Below, piece by piece: positions 44,447 through 55,766 of a DNA stretch of 64,000 nucleotides. Numbering within the stretch: the stretch's first letter is position 1; each line of letters starts with the position of its first letter. This stretch comes from Scalesia atractyloides (lineage: Eukaryota; Streptophyta; Magnoliopsida; Asterales; Asteraceae). The stretch lies in contig CAMTDV010000012.1 in NCBI GenBank assembly GCA_947069175.1, positions 33,760,341 through 33,824,340 on the forward strand, read 5' to 3'. Below the pieces are notes generated by a model, which made no database searches, was not told the DNA's origin, and saw nothing but the letters and a program-made list of their open reading frames with translations. The position numbers and the translations under genes were made by a program.

Positions 44447-45539
44447 AATGCCGCCACTTGTGAGAGGACAAAGTGACGAGGAAAAGGTCCAATGAGAGGA
44501 GGACCATCAGGGCGTATTCCCCCTCAAGCTCATAATTCAGATAATTATCAAGAATTAGGAGATTCATCTATATGGCAACCAGCGAGACGTTCCGTCTCTA
44601 ATAGACACTCGCCGTCACATTCCCAAAATTCTTACCACTCACACCATTCCTATCATTCTCACCATTCTCATTCTCATCACTCCTACCATGAAGAGTTTAA
44701 CCCCAACCATTACTTAAACAACGCCTCCAGCCGATCAAAATCAGTTGGACGAGCCACATCCTATGGACCAGGACTCCGACCCGGAGATGCCACCGTCGGG
44801 ATCAAATGTGCATCCCATCGACATTTCGAGCTATTCAAACTCGTACGCCGGATCGCCCTACCAAGGTCCTAATGAGTGGGACCAATATTGGAATCAATTT
44901 ACTTTTGCCCACACTCCTTCTCACCATTCTCAACCACCTCCGGTTCAAGAAGATGTCCACATGAAACCAGTGGACCAACCTCAACCACCACCTGAACCAC
45001 CAAGGAGGAAGCGTGGAGCACGTATATCGGTGCGTGCCGAACAAAGGTCGGGATCGCTGTCACCTTTGCCCAATTCTTACCCCACCATTCAAGAGGACCC
45101 ACAAATGGGTGGACCCTCTAATATTCCACCTATAGTGGAACCAACACCAACACCAACACCTGATGTTCAACCACCACCATCGGGTTATACTAACCCAATT
45201 CCCACGTATCCAGACACGTCTGGATATGATCCTTTTAACCCGCCTACACCGGTAGACTATCAAGCATGGTCGCAAGACCCATATATGCAGGCAGTTATGC
45301 ACAACACACTTTACCCTCTCCTTTCCCACCTACTTATCCACCGACTGGATATCCAACTTATGGGTACCAGTATCCGGTTATGCCACAACCCCAACCACAA
45401 CCTCCGCCACCACTTGAGGCCTTAATGGGCCTTAGAAAGAATGAAAGAGATGCAGCAGCAGGCGGAGAAAACGAAGAAGAAGACAAATAAGTTCTTCAAG
45501 AAACTCTCCAAACTAGTCAAGGGAAAGAAAGACGAGTGA
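44447..45539 (+). pseudogene. Pro/His/Ser-rich extra ORF between primer-binding site and gag of D
   Basis: Possible start MPPLVRGQSDEEK at 44447, quickly broken. Frame 44492-44872 has a Ser/His-rich stretch (HSHHSYHSHHSHSHHSYH). Frame 44745-45425 is Pro/Gln-rich with PPRRKRGARISVRAEQRSG and many PTPTP/PPPP stretches. The last frame ends with a basic tail TNKFFKKLSKLVKGKKDE and a stop at 45537. Three frames and several frameshifts separate what was probably one protein of some 350 residues. It has no known domain that I recognise. It resembles extensin-like predictions in composition, but its place between primer-binding site and gag shows it is element-encoded. Its role is unknown; an RNA-binding or nuclear function is only a guess. 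Confidence 0.65.
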
Positions 45540-46019
45540 AGTCTTTTCTACTATATGTAGTCCCTGCGTGGACATTATTATTTCTTTAGTCCCTGCGTGG
45601 ACATTTTGTTTCCTTTAGTCCTTGCATGGACAATCAGTTTCATTTTTTTGTTTCAAATATTATAATTTCTTATGAAAATTTAATGAAGTACTTCGGAATT
45701 ATATATATATATATGTATTCATCCTCTTGAAAACGAGCGTCTCGATTTTATTCAAAATTTATGCTCTGCGATATAATTCCAAAAAGATCTTAATGGTTTT
45801 GATTATTGCCAAGTGGCACAGACTACTATTTGGCCAAATATATGATAGTTAAGGGAAGTTATCCTTCTATCTAGAGGTGGTGACTAAGTTCAAGCCTCCA
45901 AGTCATTAAGGTCAATGCGACCGGGACTTATAATCAACCATTAAGATCCTCTTATGTTAACATTCAAGTAATGTGCATACTCTTGGTAGTGTGACTTGAG
46001 GAATCACGCTAGCCTTCAA
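45540..46019 (+). other. noncoding interior of D
   Basis: Includes three short repeats of TAGTCCCTGCGTGGACATT at 45560-45632 and a short (TA)n tract at about 45700. No ORF. Confidence 0.5.
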
Positions 46020-47155
46020 GGTTATGGACTATGTCCTAACCTTATATAGCCTTTGTGACCTGTGTGGTCCCGGCTTAAAAGCCTTTGTGATCTGTATGAT
46101 CCCGGCTAGTATCACAAGTGCAGTGATAAAACATCCATTAGAGATGTATTAAAATATAACCTTTGTGATCTACTTGATCTCGGTTATATAGCGTTTGTGA
46201 CCTGTGTGGTCCCGGCTTAAAGACCTTTGTGATCTATGTGATCCCGGCTAGTATCACCAGTGCGGTGATAAAACATCCATTAGAGATGTATTAAAATATA
46301 ACCTTTGTGATCTATTTGATCCCGATTATATAGCCTTTGTTACCTGTGTGGTCCCGGCTTAAAAGCCTTTGTGATCTGTGTGATCCCTGTAGTATCACCA
46401 GTGCGGTGATAAAACATCCATTAGAGATGTATTAAAATATAACCTTTGTGATCTATTTGATCCCGGTTATATAGCCTTTGTGACCTGTGTGGTCCCGGCT
46501 TAAAAGCCTTTGTGATCTGTGTGATCCCGGCTAGTATCACCAGTGCAGTGATAAAACATCCATTAGAGATGTATTAAAATATAACCTTTGTGATCTATTT
46601 GATCCCGGTTATATAGCCTTTGTGACCTGTGTGGTCCCGACTTAAAGGCCTTTGTGATCTATGTGATCCCGGCTTTAAAAGCCTTACGTGATCTGTTGTG
46701 ATCCCGTGCTAGTTATCACCAGTGCGGTGATAAAACATCCATTAGAGATGTATTAAAATATAACCTTTGTGATCTATTTGATCCCAGTTATATAGCCTTT
46801 GTGGCCTGTGTGGTCCCGGCTTAAAAGCCTTTGTGATCTGTGTGATCCCGGCTAGTATCACCAATGCGTGATTAAACATCCATTAGAGATGTATTAAAAT
46901 ATAACCTTTGTGATCTACTTGATCCCGGTTATATAGTCTTTGTGATCTGTGTGGTCCCGGCTTAAAAGCCTTTGTGATCTGTATGATCCCGGCTAGTATC
47001 ACAATGCGGTGATAAAACACCCATTAGAGATGTATTAAATATAACCTTTGTGATCTATTTGATCCCGGTTATATAGCCTTTTGATCTATGTGATCCCGGC
47101 ATAAAAGCCTTTGTGATCCTGTGATCCCGGCTGTATCATCAGTGTGATGATAATC
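46020..47155 (+). repeat. about 142-bp tandem repeats in the interior of D
   Basis: About seven copies of a 141-142 bp unit, marked by ACATCCATTAGAGATGTATT at about 46131, 46273, 46414, 46556, 46735, 46876 and 47017. Each unit holds sub-repeats of CCTTTGTGATCTGTGTGATC with CCGGCT, and the small hairpin ATCACCAGTGCGGTGAT. The 46556-46735 unit has one extra sub-repeat of about 37 bp. The array resumes in decayed form on the other side of element E (56760-56860). Confidence 0.85.
47151..47155. other. target-site duplication TAATC, left copy for element E
   Basis: TAATC next to the 5' LTR start. Repeated at 56755-56759 after the 3' LTR, and again at 49697-49701 after the 5' LTR. Confidence 0.85.
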
Positions 47156-47340
47156 TGTAACATCCGTCAAAAACCGGATTTACCAAACCCGCTTTGTTTA
47201 ATAACCGAACAATCAGTTAAAAATTTCGTTGCGTATTTAATGCTCAAATTAATTTTAAACGATACATAACTAATAAGTATATTGGAATATATAATCATAT
47301 TTTGAAAATTCATTAAAAATAATGAAATAAAATATATTGC

Positions 47341-47424
47341 TGATGCCGGGTTTCGAACCCGGGTCAGCCGGGTTAAGCTCAAAGCCTTAACTCACATACA
47401 TCAAACCACTCCGCCACTTTGATT
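47341..47424 (-). other. tRNA-like module, antisense in 5' LTR E
   Basis: The reverse complement carries TGGCGGAGTGG (A-box-like) and CCGGGTTCGAAACCCGG (box B with full stem). Confidence 0.7.
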
Positions 47425-48125
47425 ATTAGTAACATATCAAATCAATTAATTCAAATATACAATCTCAATTTCAAATGACAGCGCCCAAATCGCAGTCGTC
47501 GGAAATCCCGACGATTTCGCCTTTCACTGACGGTTTCTTGTGTCTTAACGCGTATATTAACTATTACATCGGTTATAACCGATGTCCAGTCCGCGACATC
47601 AGTCATAGCCGCCGGAGAATTCTTGACCAACGAATCAAGACGGTAATCAGACCAAATTCGTCGATGTCCTTCCCTATAAATGCACCCTCTAACCTCTTAT
47701 AGCCTTTTCGCTCACAATCACACCCATTCTCGACGTAATTTCACTCGCCGGAAACTTTCTGCAACTCGCCGGAAAACCGAACGCCTTCACCTCTGTGCCT
47801 TACTCTAAAAACAGAACACCTAGAGCTCATACCGAAGTCACCCACACTCACCTCAAACTTCTTGATGAACCTCTGCCGCAAGATACACGTCGCCGGAATA
47901 ACTTGCTGTTATTGGAACCTCACCGGCGAAACAGGGATCTCTGTCGGTATATCTTATATCTAATCTCTTTCATTTTTTTTATTAATCTCATAGGTGGTTA
48001 ATCACAACTTACTAAAGAACTTGATTAAATTGTCGAAACAGTCGGACTTTGGTTCTGGGTAAAGTTCAACGAAGAAGATGAAGTTTTCTGTTATATATAT
48101 ATTTAATTTAAATCAAGTTATATCT

Positions 48126-48709
48126 CGGGTTAGACACACAGTCCAGCGGTGGACTGTGTGCAAATAAACACGCATACGTCCCGAGTTCGATCCTTGTCAG
48201 ACGCACACTCGCCTTAATAAAAATGTTCCTTTTTTAACTGAACCGGATCCAATCGCAAATAGATGTTAAGTTTAATGAAAACCGGAATAATAACCAAGAT
48301 AGACACACAGTCCAGTGGTGGACTGTGTGCGCGTTTAAATCATACGTCGCGGGTTCGAGTCCAGACTACCGCACCGGTTCTGGCAATTATCAAACTTTTT
48401 ATATAAGGACAGAAATGAATTTATCTAGTTTGTATATAAGTATAATAAAAACCAGATATTTACCAAGTTAGACACAAAGTCCAGCGGTGGACTGTGTGCC
48501 AAATTAAACCACAGATCCCGGGTTCGAGACCTGTGGCGAACACCGAGTCGATACAGTAAATCCTTTTTAGAATAAATGATTTTCGGATAAATTTAATTAG
48601 TATATAAATATAATTAAAAACAGAAATATTCGGGTAAGACACGTGGCTCAGTTGGTAGAGCTGCGTGCACGCGTACGGGAGGTCACCGGTTCGAGTCTCA
48701 CCCAACGCA
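48126..48709 (+). repeat. array of four tRNA-like modules in 5' LTR E
   Basis: Modules at 48126-48208, 48295-48374, 48463-48541 and 48631-48709, period about 168 bp. Hairpin loops vary (GCGG, GTGG) while stems are mostly kept. The last has TGGCTCAGTTGG and GGTTCGAGTC. Confidence 0.8.
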
Positions 48710-49696
48710 TATCATATACACGACCGAACCGGTCAACAAGTCAACAAGTCAACGGTCAAACAAGTCAATGGTCAACAGTCAAAAATCAACATTTTTTTAT
48801 TACTTTTATTTGTTTATTTAAATTAAAATACTTAAAAATAACATTTTTAAAGTTAGAAAATAGCCTTAAACTCACAAAAATATATCCAATAATCCTACTA
48901 AAATTGATTAATAAAATCCGCTTATTTACCGAACCATTATGTTATTATCTAGGTTAGTTTCACTCGTGGTTAAATCAAACTTTGTGCGCATTCAACATCA
49001 TCAACCGAACGCACACAATGTGAGTGAATCTTACAACTCCCTTTTTTAATTCCACGTTTTGGGGTGTGTCATGTGTCACTAAAATTAATTCGCTTATTTA
49101 AACTCGTGCCATACCATATTATGATTTAAACTTAGAATGTAAATATTGTTTGTAGTTATGTATTACATATTGTCAAATTGTATGCGAATCATTCATTAGG
49201 CCCATCAGTTCGTAGAACAACGCGTGCCTTAAAACTCATTCATTAGGCCCATCAGTTCCTCGTGAGAGACGGGTTGAGCAACGCGTGCCTCAAAACAATT
49301 TATTATTGTATGTGTGTGCATTATCTGATATTAAGTGTTTTGTGAATATGTTTACATCTATATTTACTCATATGTGGTTATGCACCTTATTTTATAATCA
49401 ATTCAATAAACTTGTTCAAATGTTTTCATAGGATTCACTCACCAACTTTTTGTTGATCCAAAAACCATTTTTACACATGATACAGGTGAACAGGATGAAG
49501 CAAGGAAAACATAGGAAATGCCTTAGAAGAAAATAATGAAGTCTAGAATGATGGGTAGGACATAATGTAATTATGATTGTATGTTTCCAATTAAGTTGTA
49601 ATAATAAATATGAAACGTTATAATAAATGTCATGAGCTTTGATGATAACCCAATCATGCCCCGATCACCTTTTCCGCTGCAGGTCGGGGTGTGACA

Positions 49697-50249
49697 TAAT
49701 CAAACATCCATTAGTGATGTATCACCCTTTCGGGTTAAAATCTATTCTTTAAAGCCCATGTGATCTATTCGATCCTGGCTACTATCATCAGTACGATGAT
49801 AATTATCCATTAGCGATATTGTGCCTATATGCCTTATTATATGTCCATTAGTGACAGGCCTAAGTACCATATATTATGTCCAATGTGACCGGCCAATGTG
49901 CCCAATTAATATGTCCATTAAGGGACAGGCTTATGACCTATGTATAATTGTCTGTATGACAAATGACAGTTGTGACATTGCGATCCCCTGTCTAATAATA
50001 TATGGACTTCGTCCAAATTGTAAATTGCCTATGATGGTCCTATTAAGACCTAGGCCAAATATAGATATGTTAAGCCTAAGAGTGGTTGTGTTATTCACAC
50101 TAGTAAAGGCAAAGCATTGTTATATCCGATGATTAAAAGCCGATATGGTTTATATACCATGGCTAAGACTATACCAAAGCTTTGAAGATGGCTAATTCTA
50201 ATGAGGCACAAAGTAGCCATCGGAACGTCAAAGACGCCGAAAATATAGT
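49697..50249 (+). repeat. duplicate of the 3' flank of element E
   Basis: About 553 bp starting TAATCAAACATCCATTAG that repeat 56755-57306 with only a few substitutions and one indel. It includes the start of the D gag ORF (GATGGCTAATTCTAATGAGG), so it is D sequence in the wrong place. It ends at ATATAGT, after which E-type sequence resumes. Confidence 0.88.
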
Positions 50250-50300
50250 AACTGTAAGGGTAAGGGTACAAGTAACTGTAAGAGTGGTTATGTTATTCAA
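50250..50300 (+). other. scrambled junction, probable templated filler
   Basis: AACTGTAAGGGTAAGGGTAC and TACAAGTAACTGTAAG resemble 50446-50470 (GTAACTGTAAGGGTACAAGTA) in the leader. AAGAGTGGTTATGTTATTCA copies D sequence at 57134-57153. Then the E leader begins. Confidence 0.6.
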
Positions 50301-50932
50301 ACATACATACTTACATACATATTCATCATACATGTTACAATATTCACATATTCAAATCATCATCATACTTTCGTTATTTAAAGATTTTGTCATATTTTTC
50401 ATTTTTCAAATCTCATCAAAGTGAGTTCTGCGACGGGCATGTAGTAACTGTAAGGGTACAAGTACCGGTAGTCGGAATGTCCTGTCTAGGTTGGCATTCG
50501 TATAAATCCAATATAACGGACCAGTTTGCCTACCTGGGGACTAACGATGAGAGTACGAAGGACCGATTAGGCCAAAGGATGCCACACCAAACGTCGTTCG
50601 AACTAACCCCACTTTGAGGTGTCACCGTGTCCACACCTGGACACATTCCGAATATCATACGTTACATATTTCTCGATTTTCTGCGGGTTTTAGTGTACGT
50701 AACCAGGCTAACACATGCGAACCATATGAAAAACCTGGTTTTCATGGGGGCCCACATGATTACGAAGGTGAAGTATGGTGGCATGCAATGCCCAATTACG
50801 AGCAAAGCCCAAGACATCCTATGGATGTAGTAGATTTATTATGTTATATTTATTTTATGAATGTTTATTCCTAAATACGACCCATGATCCCAAAAACATC
50901 CAACTCATACTCTTGATATGTATTCCTTGTAG
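50301..50932 (+). other. conserved leader of element E, 5' end lost
   Basis: Aligns with the leader of C from about 31705. The conserved block is at 50420-50660. No protein is supported. Confidence 0.65.
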
Positions 50933-52274
50933 ATGTCTTATAGCCTCGCTCGTAGGAAGATGAGAGCAGGAAAAGCCCGCGAGCGCATGGCTGCCCTAAT
51001 CGCTCAACAAATGGCTGTCGTAATACCCAACATTGTAGTTCAAATCCAACAAGCCCTTACCGCTAATCCTGTCAACCAAGAAGATCAAAATGTTATCAAC
51101 CCTCCCCCAAATACCACTAAATGCACCTACAAGCATTTCAAATCCTGCGACCCTCCAAAATACGAAGGACTGAAGGTGTCACCGCTCTCCTCCATTGGTT
51201 TTAAGAAATGGAGAACACTTTTCTAAATTGCGATTGCGCCGATGATCGCAAAGTGCGATATGCTACTGGTCGTTTATTTGGAATAGCACATACTTGGTGG
51301 AATACAGAGAAGGCCAAACGAGGTGTTGAAGATGCTATGACTTTGACTTGGGAAGAGTTGAAGGAAATCATGACAAGACGGTTTTGCCCAAGGAGCGAAA
51401 TCAAGAAATTAGAGGATGAGTTCTATTCGTTGAAGCAAAAGGAAGGAGACCACACCACATACAACAAGAGATTTCTCAAGTTAAATCAAATGGTTCCCAA
51501 CTTGTTCACTCCCCTCAACCGTTTGATCGAGCACTACATTCGAGGTCTTCCGTCAAAAATTCAAGACTCTGTAATAAGTACCACACCTGTAACCTTGGAA
51601 GCCGCAATGGAGTTAGCTACAGAGCTCACCGAGAACCGCATCCGGAATAAAGACTTCAAGGAGGAGAAGAAGAAGGATAAAGCATCAACTGAAACTTCAA
51701 ACTCCACCCAAACCGAATCCCCCTCTCAACCCATTTTTAAGATAAAACGAGATGGGCAACTTTTCGCTGTCACCCAACGCAACCAACCAGCCTCGCAAGC
51801 CGTACCCCTCCAAGCTATCCCAATCACGCAAGTAGCACCCAACTCAACTTACCCAAATAAGAAACCATACCTTGGACCTCACCCTCGATGTAACACCTGT
51901 TTTTATCACCATCCATCTACCTTACCTTGTCGACTATGTGCGAATTCTGGACGCTATGGTCATTTGAGCAAGGTTTGCCGCACCCCTCAAAACCAAATCT
52001 CCCACCTACTCAAAACATGATCCAAACCTATCAACAACCCCAATACCCCATGTTACCTTATGTTCGAGCTTGTTTTAATTGTGGCGACCCTACTCAGTTT
52101 AGAAACACGTGCCCTCGATTGGTTAACATCATAAACGCTCAAGCTCAATCACACCCAGTTAACCAAGCAAATCAAGAAAACCCAACCACTAGGACACCAG
52201 CAAGAGGAAGAGTTTTCAACATCAACTCCAATCTTATTGAAGATAATGACGGCCCAAATGAACCACCCAACTAG
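50933..52274 (+). pseudogene. gag of element E, frameshifted, zinc knuckles damaged
   Basis: Starts MSYSLARRKMRAGKARERMA at 50933, the best view of the native N-terminus in this family. Frames 50933-51226, 51208-52020 and 51927-52274 together cover the gag core (CDCADDRKVRYATGRLFG, TWWNTEKAKRG, RRFCPRSEIKKLEDEF), a Lys-rich linker (FKEEKKKDKAS) missing from C, and the nucleocapsid region. The first knuckle reads CANSGRYGHLSKVC, losing its second Cys, and the next reads CFNCGDPTQFRNTC, losing its His. Frameshifts lie near 51180 and 52000. Nonfunctional, but useful for defining the family. Confidence 0.82.
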
Positions 52275-54180
52275 TCTCCTTCACCACAAATCAAGATTCA
52301 ACTCCAACCGCTTCGTTTTTATGTTTTTCTTTATGTTATCTCAAGCTTTGGTTGATTGTGTTTATTTATGTATTAGAGTCACATAGAACTAATCATAACT
52401 TGCGGATAAAGCCAATGAAAATTTGACAAGAATATGGTGGATACGCCGCTGGTAGTTCCTATATATAAGTATTCTTGCCAAAGGATCAGAGGCATTATCA
52501 GGCGGTTATGAGAAGTTCCATGTAGAATTTAGTATTGTCTTGATTGAAGTTTGTTTTGTACTCACTGATTTAGCATTTATAGCATCTCATCATTTAAAGA
52601 AATTGGATTGTGTTCCATTTCTACATAGACTAACCTCTCCATCATAACAAACGAGAGAGGTATTGTCATCATTCAAACATGTATACTATCAGAATTAAGA
52701 CTCAAGTTTTGGTTGTTGTGTTTGTTTTAGAGTCACATCATAGAACCAATCATAACTTACTGATAAAACCAATGAAAATTTGACAAGAATATGGTGGATA
52801 CGCCGCTGGTACTTCCTATATATAAGTATTCTTGCCAAAGGATCAGAGGCATTATCAGGCGGTTATGAGAAGTTCCATGTAGGATTTAGTAATGTCTTGG
52901 TCGAAGTTTGTTCATCATACATTTCAACGTATTTCAATTTCATCATTTAAAGAAGTTGAGCTATGTCTCACTTCCACAAGTACTAACCTTCCATCATAAC
53001 AAACGAGAGAGGTACTGTCACCATTCAAACATGTATACTATCAGAATTAAGACTCAAGCTTTGGTTGATTGTGTTTATTTATGTATTAGAGTCACATAGG
53101 ACTAATCATAACTTGCGGATAAAGCCAATGAAAATTTGACGAGAATATGGTGGATACGCCGCTGGAACTTCCTATATATAAGTATTCTTGCTAAAGGATC
53201 AGAGGCATTATCAGGCGGTTATGAGAAGTTCCATGTAGGATTTAGTATTGTTTTGGTTGAAGTTGTGTTATACTCACTGATTTAGCATTCATATCATCTC
53301 ATTATTTAAAGAAATTGGATCGTGTTCCATTTTCTACATAGACTAACCTCTCCATCATAACAAACGAGAGAGGTACTGTCATCATTCAAACATGTATACT
53401 ATCAAATTAAGACTCAAGCTTTGGTTGTTGTATTTGTTTATGTTTTAGAGTCACATAGGACTAATCATAACTTACTGATAAAGCCAATGAAAATTTGACA
53501 AGAATATGGTGGATACACCGCTGGTACTTCCTATATATAAGTATTCTTGCTAAAGGATCAGAGGCATTGTCAGGCGGTTATGAGAAGTTCCATGTAGGAT
53601 TTAGTAATTTCTTGGTTGAAGTTCGTTTTATACTCACTGATCTAGCATTTATATCATCTCATCATTTAAAGAAATGGGATTATGTCACCAATCAAACATG
53701 TATACTATCAGAATTAGGACTCAGACATTGGTTGTGGTGTTTATTTATGTTCTAGAGTCACATCATAGAACCAAACATAACTTACTGATAAAACCAATGA
53801 AAATTTGACAAGAATATGGTGGATACGCCACTGGTACTTCCTATATATAAGTATTCTTGCCAAAGGATCAGAGGCATTGTCAGGCGGTTATGAGAAGTTC
53901 CATGTAGGTTGTAGTATTAGAAGTTTTGTTTTAGGATATAACCTTATCTTTTCAAACATATCAAAACTCTTGCGCATGAAATCATACTTAGGGAATCAAC
54001 TCCGCTTATCAATATTTTTACCGTAGGCAACAAAAAGCGATTCCTGTAGCAGGGTACTCAACCCTTACAAGGAACGTTACCGCCTCAAACAAAAAATTTA
54101 AACTCTTACACTTTTTCTAAGTATGTAACTATCAAACTAAACACCATCCTTTTTAGACAAATATGTCACTACTTAAATTT
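52275..54180 (+). repeat. 3' noncoding region of element E with five repeated hairpins
   Basis: Hairpin units at about 52422-52482, 52779-52839, 53135-53195, 53495-53555 and 53804-53866, spaced about 310-360 bp. They share the stem, loop and downstream AGGCATTATCAGGCGGTTAT with element C. Here the 3' arm often reads CTTGCCAAA or CTTGCTAAA against TTTGACAAG, leaving one weak pair. Other repeats: CTAACCTCTCCATCATAACA with ACGAGAGAGG, which can pair. Confidence 0.75.
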
Positions 54181-54209
54181 CGGGACGAAATTTCTAAAAA
54201 GTAGGGGAT
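54181..54209 (+). other. palindrome and polypurine tract of element E
   Basis: TTTCGGGACGAAATTTC straddling 54178-54194, then AAAAAGTAGGGGA before the 3' LTR, as in C. Confidence 0.7.
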
Positions 54210-54397
54210 ACTGTAACATCCGTCAAAAACTGGATTTACCAAACCCCTTTGTTTAATAACCGAAACAATCAGTTAAAAATTTCGTTGCGTATTTAATGCT
54301 CAAATTAATTTTAAACGATGCATAACTAATAAGTATATTGGAATATATAATCTATATTTGAAAATTCATTAAAAAAATGAAATAAAAATATATTGCT

Positions 54398-54480
54398 GAT
54401 GCCGGGTTTCGAACCCTGGTCAGCCGGGTTAAGCTCAAAGCCTTAACTCACATACATCAAACCACTCCGCCACTTTGATT
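54398..54480 (-). other. tRNA-like module, antisense in 3' LTR E
   Basis: As 47341-47424, with one change in the T-arm-like stem (CCCTGG for CCCGGG on the plus strand). Confidence 0.65.
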
Positions 54481-55182
54481 ATTTAGTAACATATCAAATC
54501 AATTAATTCAAATATCACCCAATCTCAATTTCATATCGACGCGCCCAAATCGCAGTCGTCGGAAATCCCGACGATTTCGCGTTTCACTGACGGTTTCTTG
54601 TGTCTTAACGCGTATATTAACTATTACATCGGTTATAACCGATGTCCAGTCCACGACATCAGTCATAACCGCGAAGAATTCTTGACCAACGAATCAAGAC
54701 GGTAATCAGACCAAATTCGTCGATGTCCTTCCCTATAAATGCACCTCTAACCTCTGATAGCCTTTTCGCTCACAATCACACCCATTCTCGACGTAATTTC
54801 ACCGCCGGAAACTTTCTGCAACTCGCCGGAAATACCGAACCCCTTCACCTCTGTGCCTTACTCTAAAAGCAGAACACCTAGAGCTCATACCGAAGTACCC
54901 ACACTCACCTAAACTTCTTGAAGAACCTCTAGCCGCAAGATACACGTCGCCGGAATAACTTGCTGTTATCGGAACCTCGCCGGCGAAACAGGGGATCTCT
55001 GTCAGTATATCTTATATCTAGTCTCTTTCATTTTTTTTATTAATCTCATAGGTGGTTAATCACAACTACTAAAGAACTTGATTAAATTGTCGAAACAGTC
55101 GTACTTTGGTTCTGGGTTAAGTTCAACGAAGAAGATGAAGTTTTCAGTTATATATATATTTAATTTAAATCAAGTTATATCT

Positions 55183-55766
55183 CGGGTTAGACACACAGTC
55201 CAGCGGTGGACTGCGTGCAAATAAACACGCATACGTCCCGAGTTCGATCCTTGTCACACGCACACTCGCCTTAATAAAAATGTTCCTTTTTTTAACTGAA
55301 CGGATCCAATCGCAAATAGATGTTAAGTTTAATGAAAACCGGAATAATAACCAAGATAGACACACAGTCCAGTGGTGGACTGTGTGCGCGTTTAAATCAT
55401 ACGTCGCGGGTTCGAGTCCAGACTACCGCACCGGTTCTGGCAATTATCAAACTTTTTATATAAGGACAGAAATGAATTTATCTAGTTTGTATATAAGTAT
55501 AATAAAAACCAGATTATTTACCAAGTTAGACACAGTACAGCGGTGGACTGTGTGCCAAATTAAACCACAGGTCCCGGGTTCGAGACCTGTGGCGAGCACC
55601 GAGTCGATACAGTAAATCCTTTTTAGAATGAATGATTTTCGGATAAATTTAATTAGTATATAAATATAATTAAAAACAGAAATATTTCGGGTTAGACACG
55701 TAGCTCAGTTGGTAGAGCTGCGTGCACGCGTACGGGAGGTCACCGGTTCGAGTCTCACCCAGCGCA
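55183..55766 (+). repeat. array of four tRNA-like modules in 3' LTR E
   Basis: Modules at 55183-55265, 55350-55430, 55521-55599 and 55688-55766. The third keeps CCACAGGTC...GACCTGTGG around the box-B-like motif but its first hairpin is shortened. The fourth has TAGCTCAGTTGG and GGTTCGAGTC. Confidence 0.8.

Larger units (their letters stand above)
47156..49696 (+). repeat. 5' LTR of element E, 2541 bp
   Basis: TGTAACATCCG...GGGGTGTGACA; TATAAATG at 47675. Same plan as LTR C. It is followed directly by TAATC and D-type flank instead of a primer-binding site, so locally it looks like a perfect solo LTR. Confidence 0.9.

Noticed and set aside
44492..45490. Host extensin or other cell-wall gene
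   Set aside because: Composition is Pro-rich, but there is no signal peptide or SPPPP array, and it lies between the primer-binding site and gag of D.
46020..47155. CRISPR-like repeat array
   Set aside because: Units are directly adjoining 142-bp tandem repeats without unique spacers, in a plant retrotransposon.
47156..49696. Independent solo LTR separate from the LTR at 54212-56754
   Set aside because: TAATC on both sides fits a solo LTR, but the flank copy and the leader-gag-LTR that follow are better explained as one element E with a rearranged 5' end. The solo-LTR-allele origin is kept as an alternative in the findings.
49821..50132. 103-codon ORF found twice (also at 56879)
   Set aside because: The second copy comes from the flank duplication at element E. 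No domain, and both lie in decayed tandem-repeat sequence of D.
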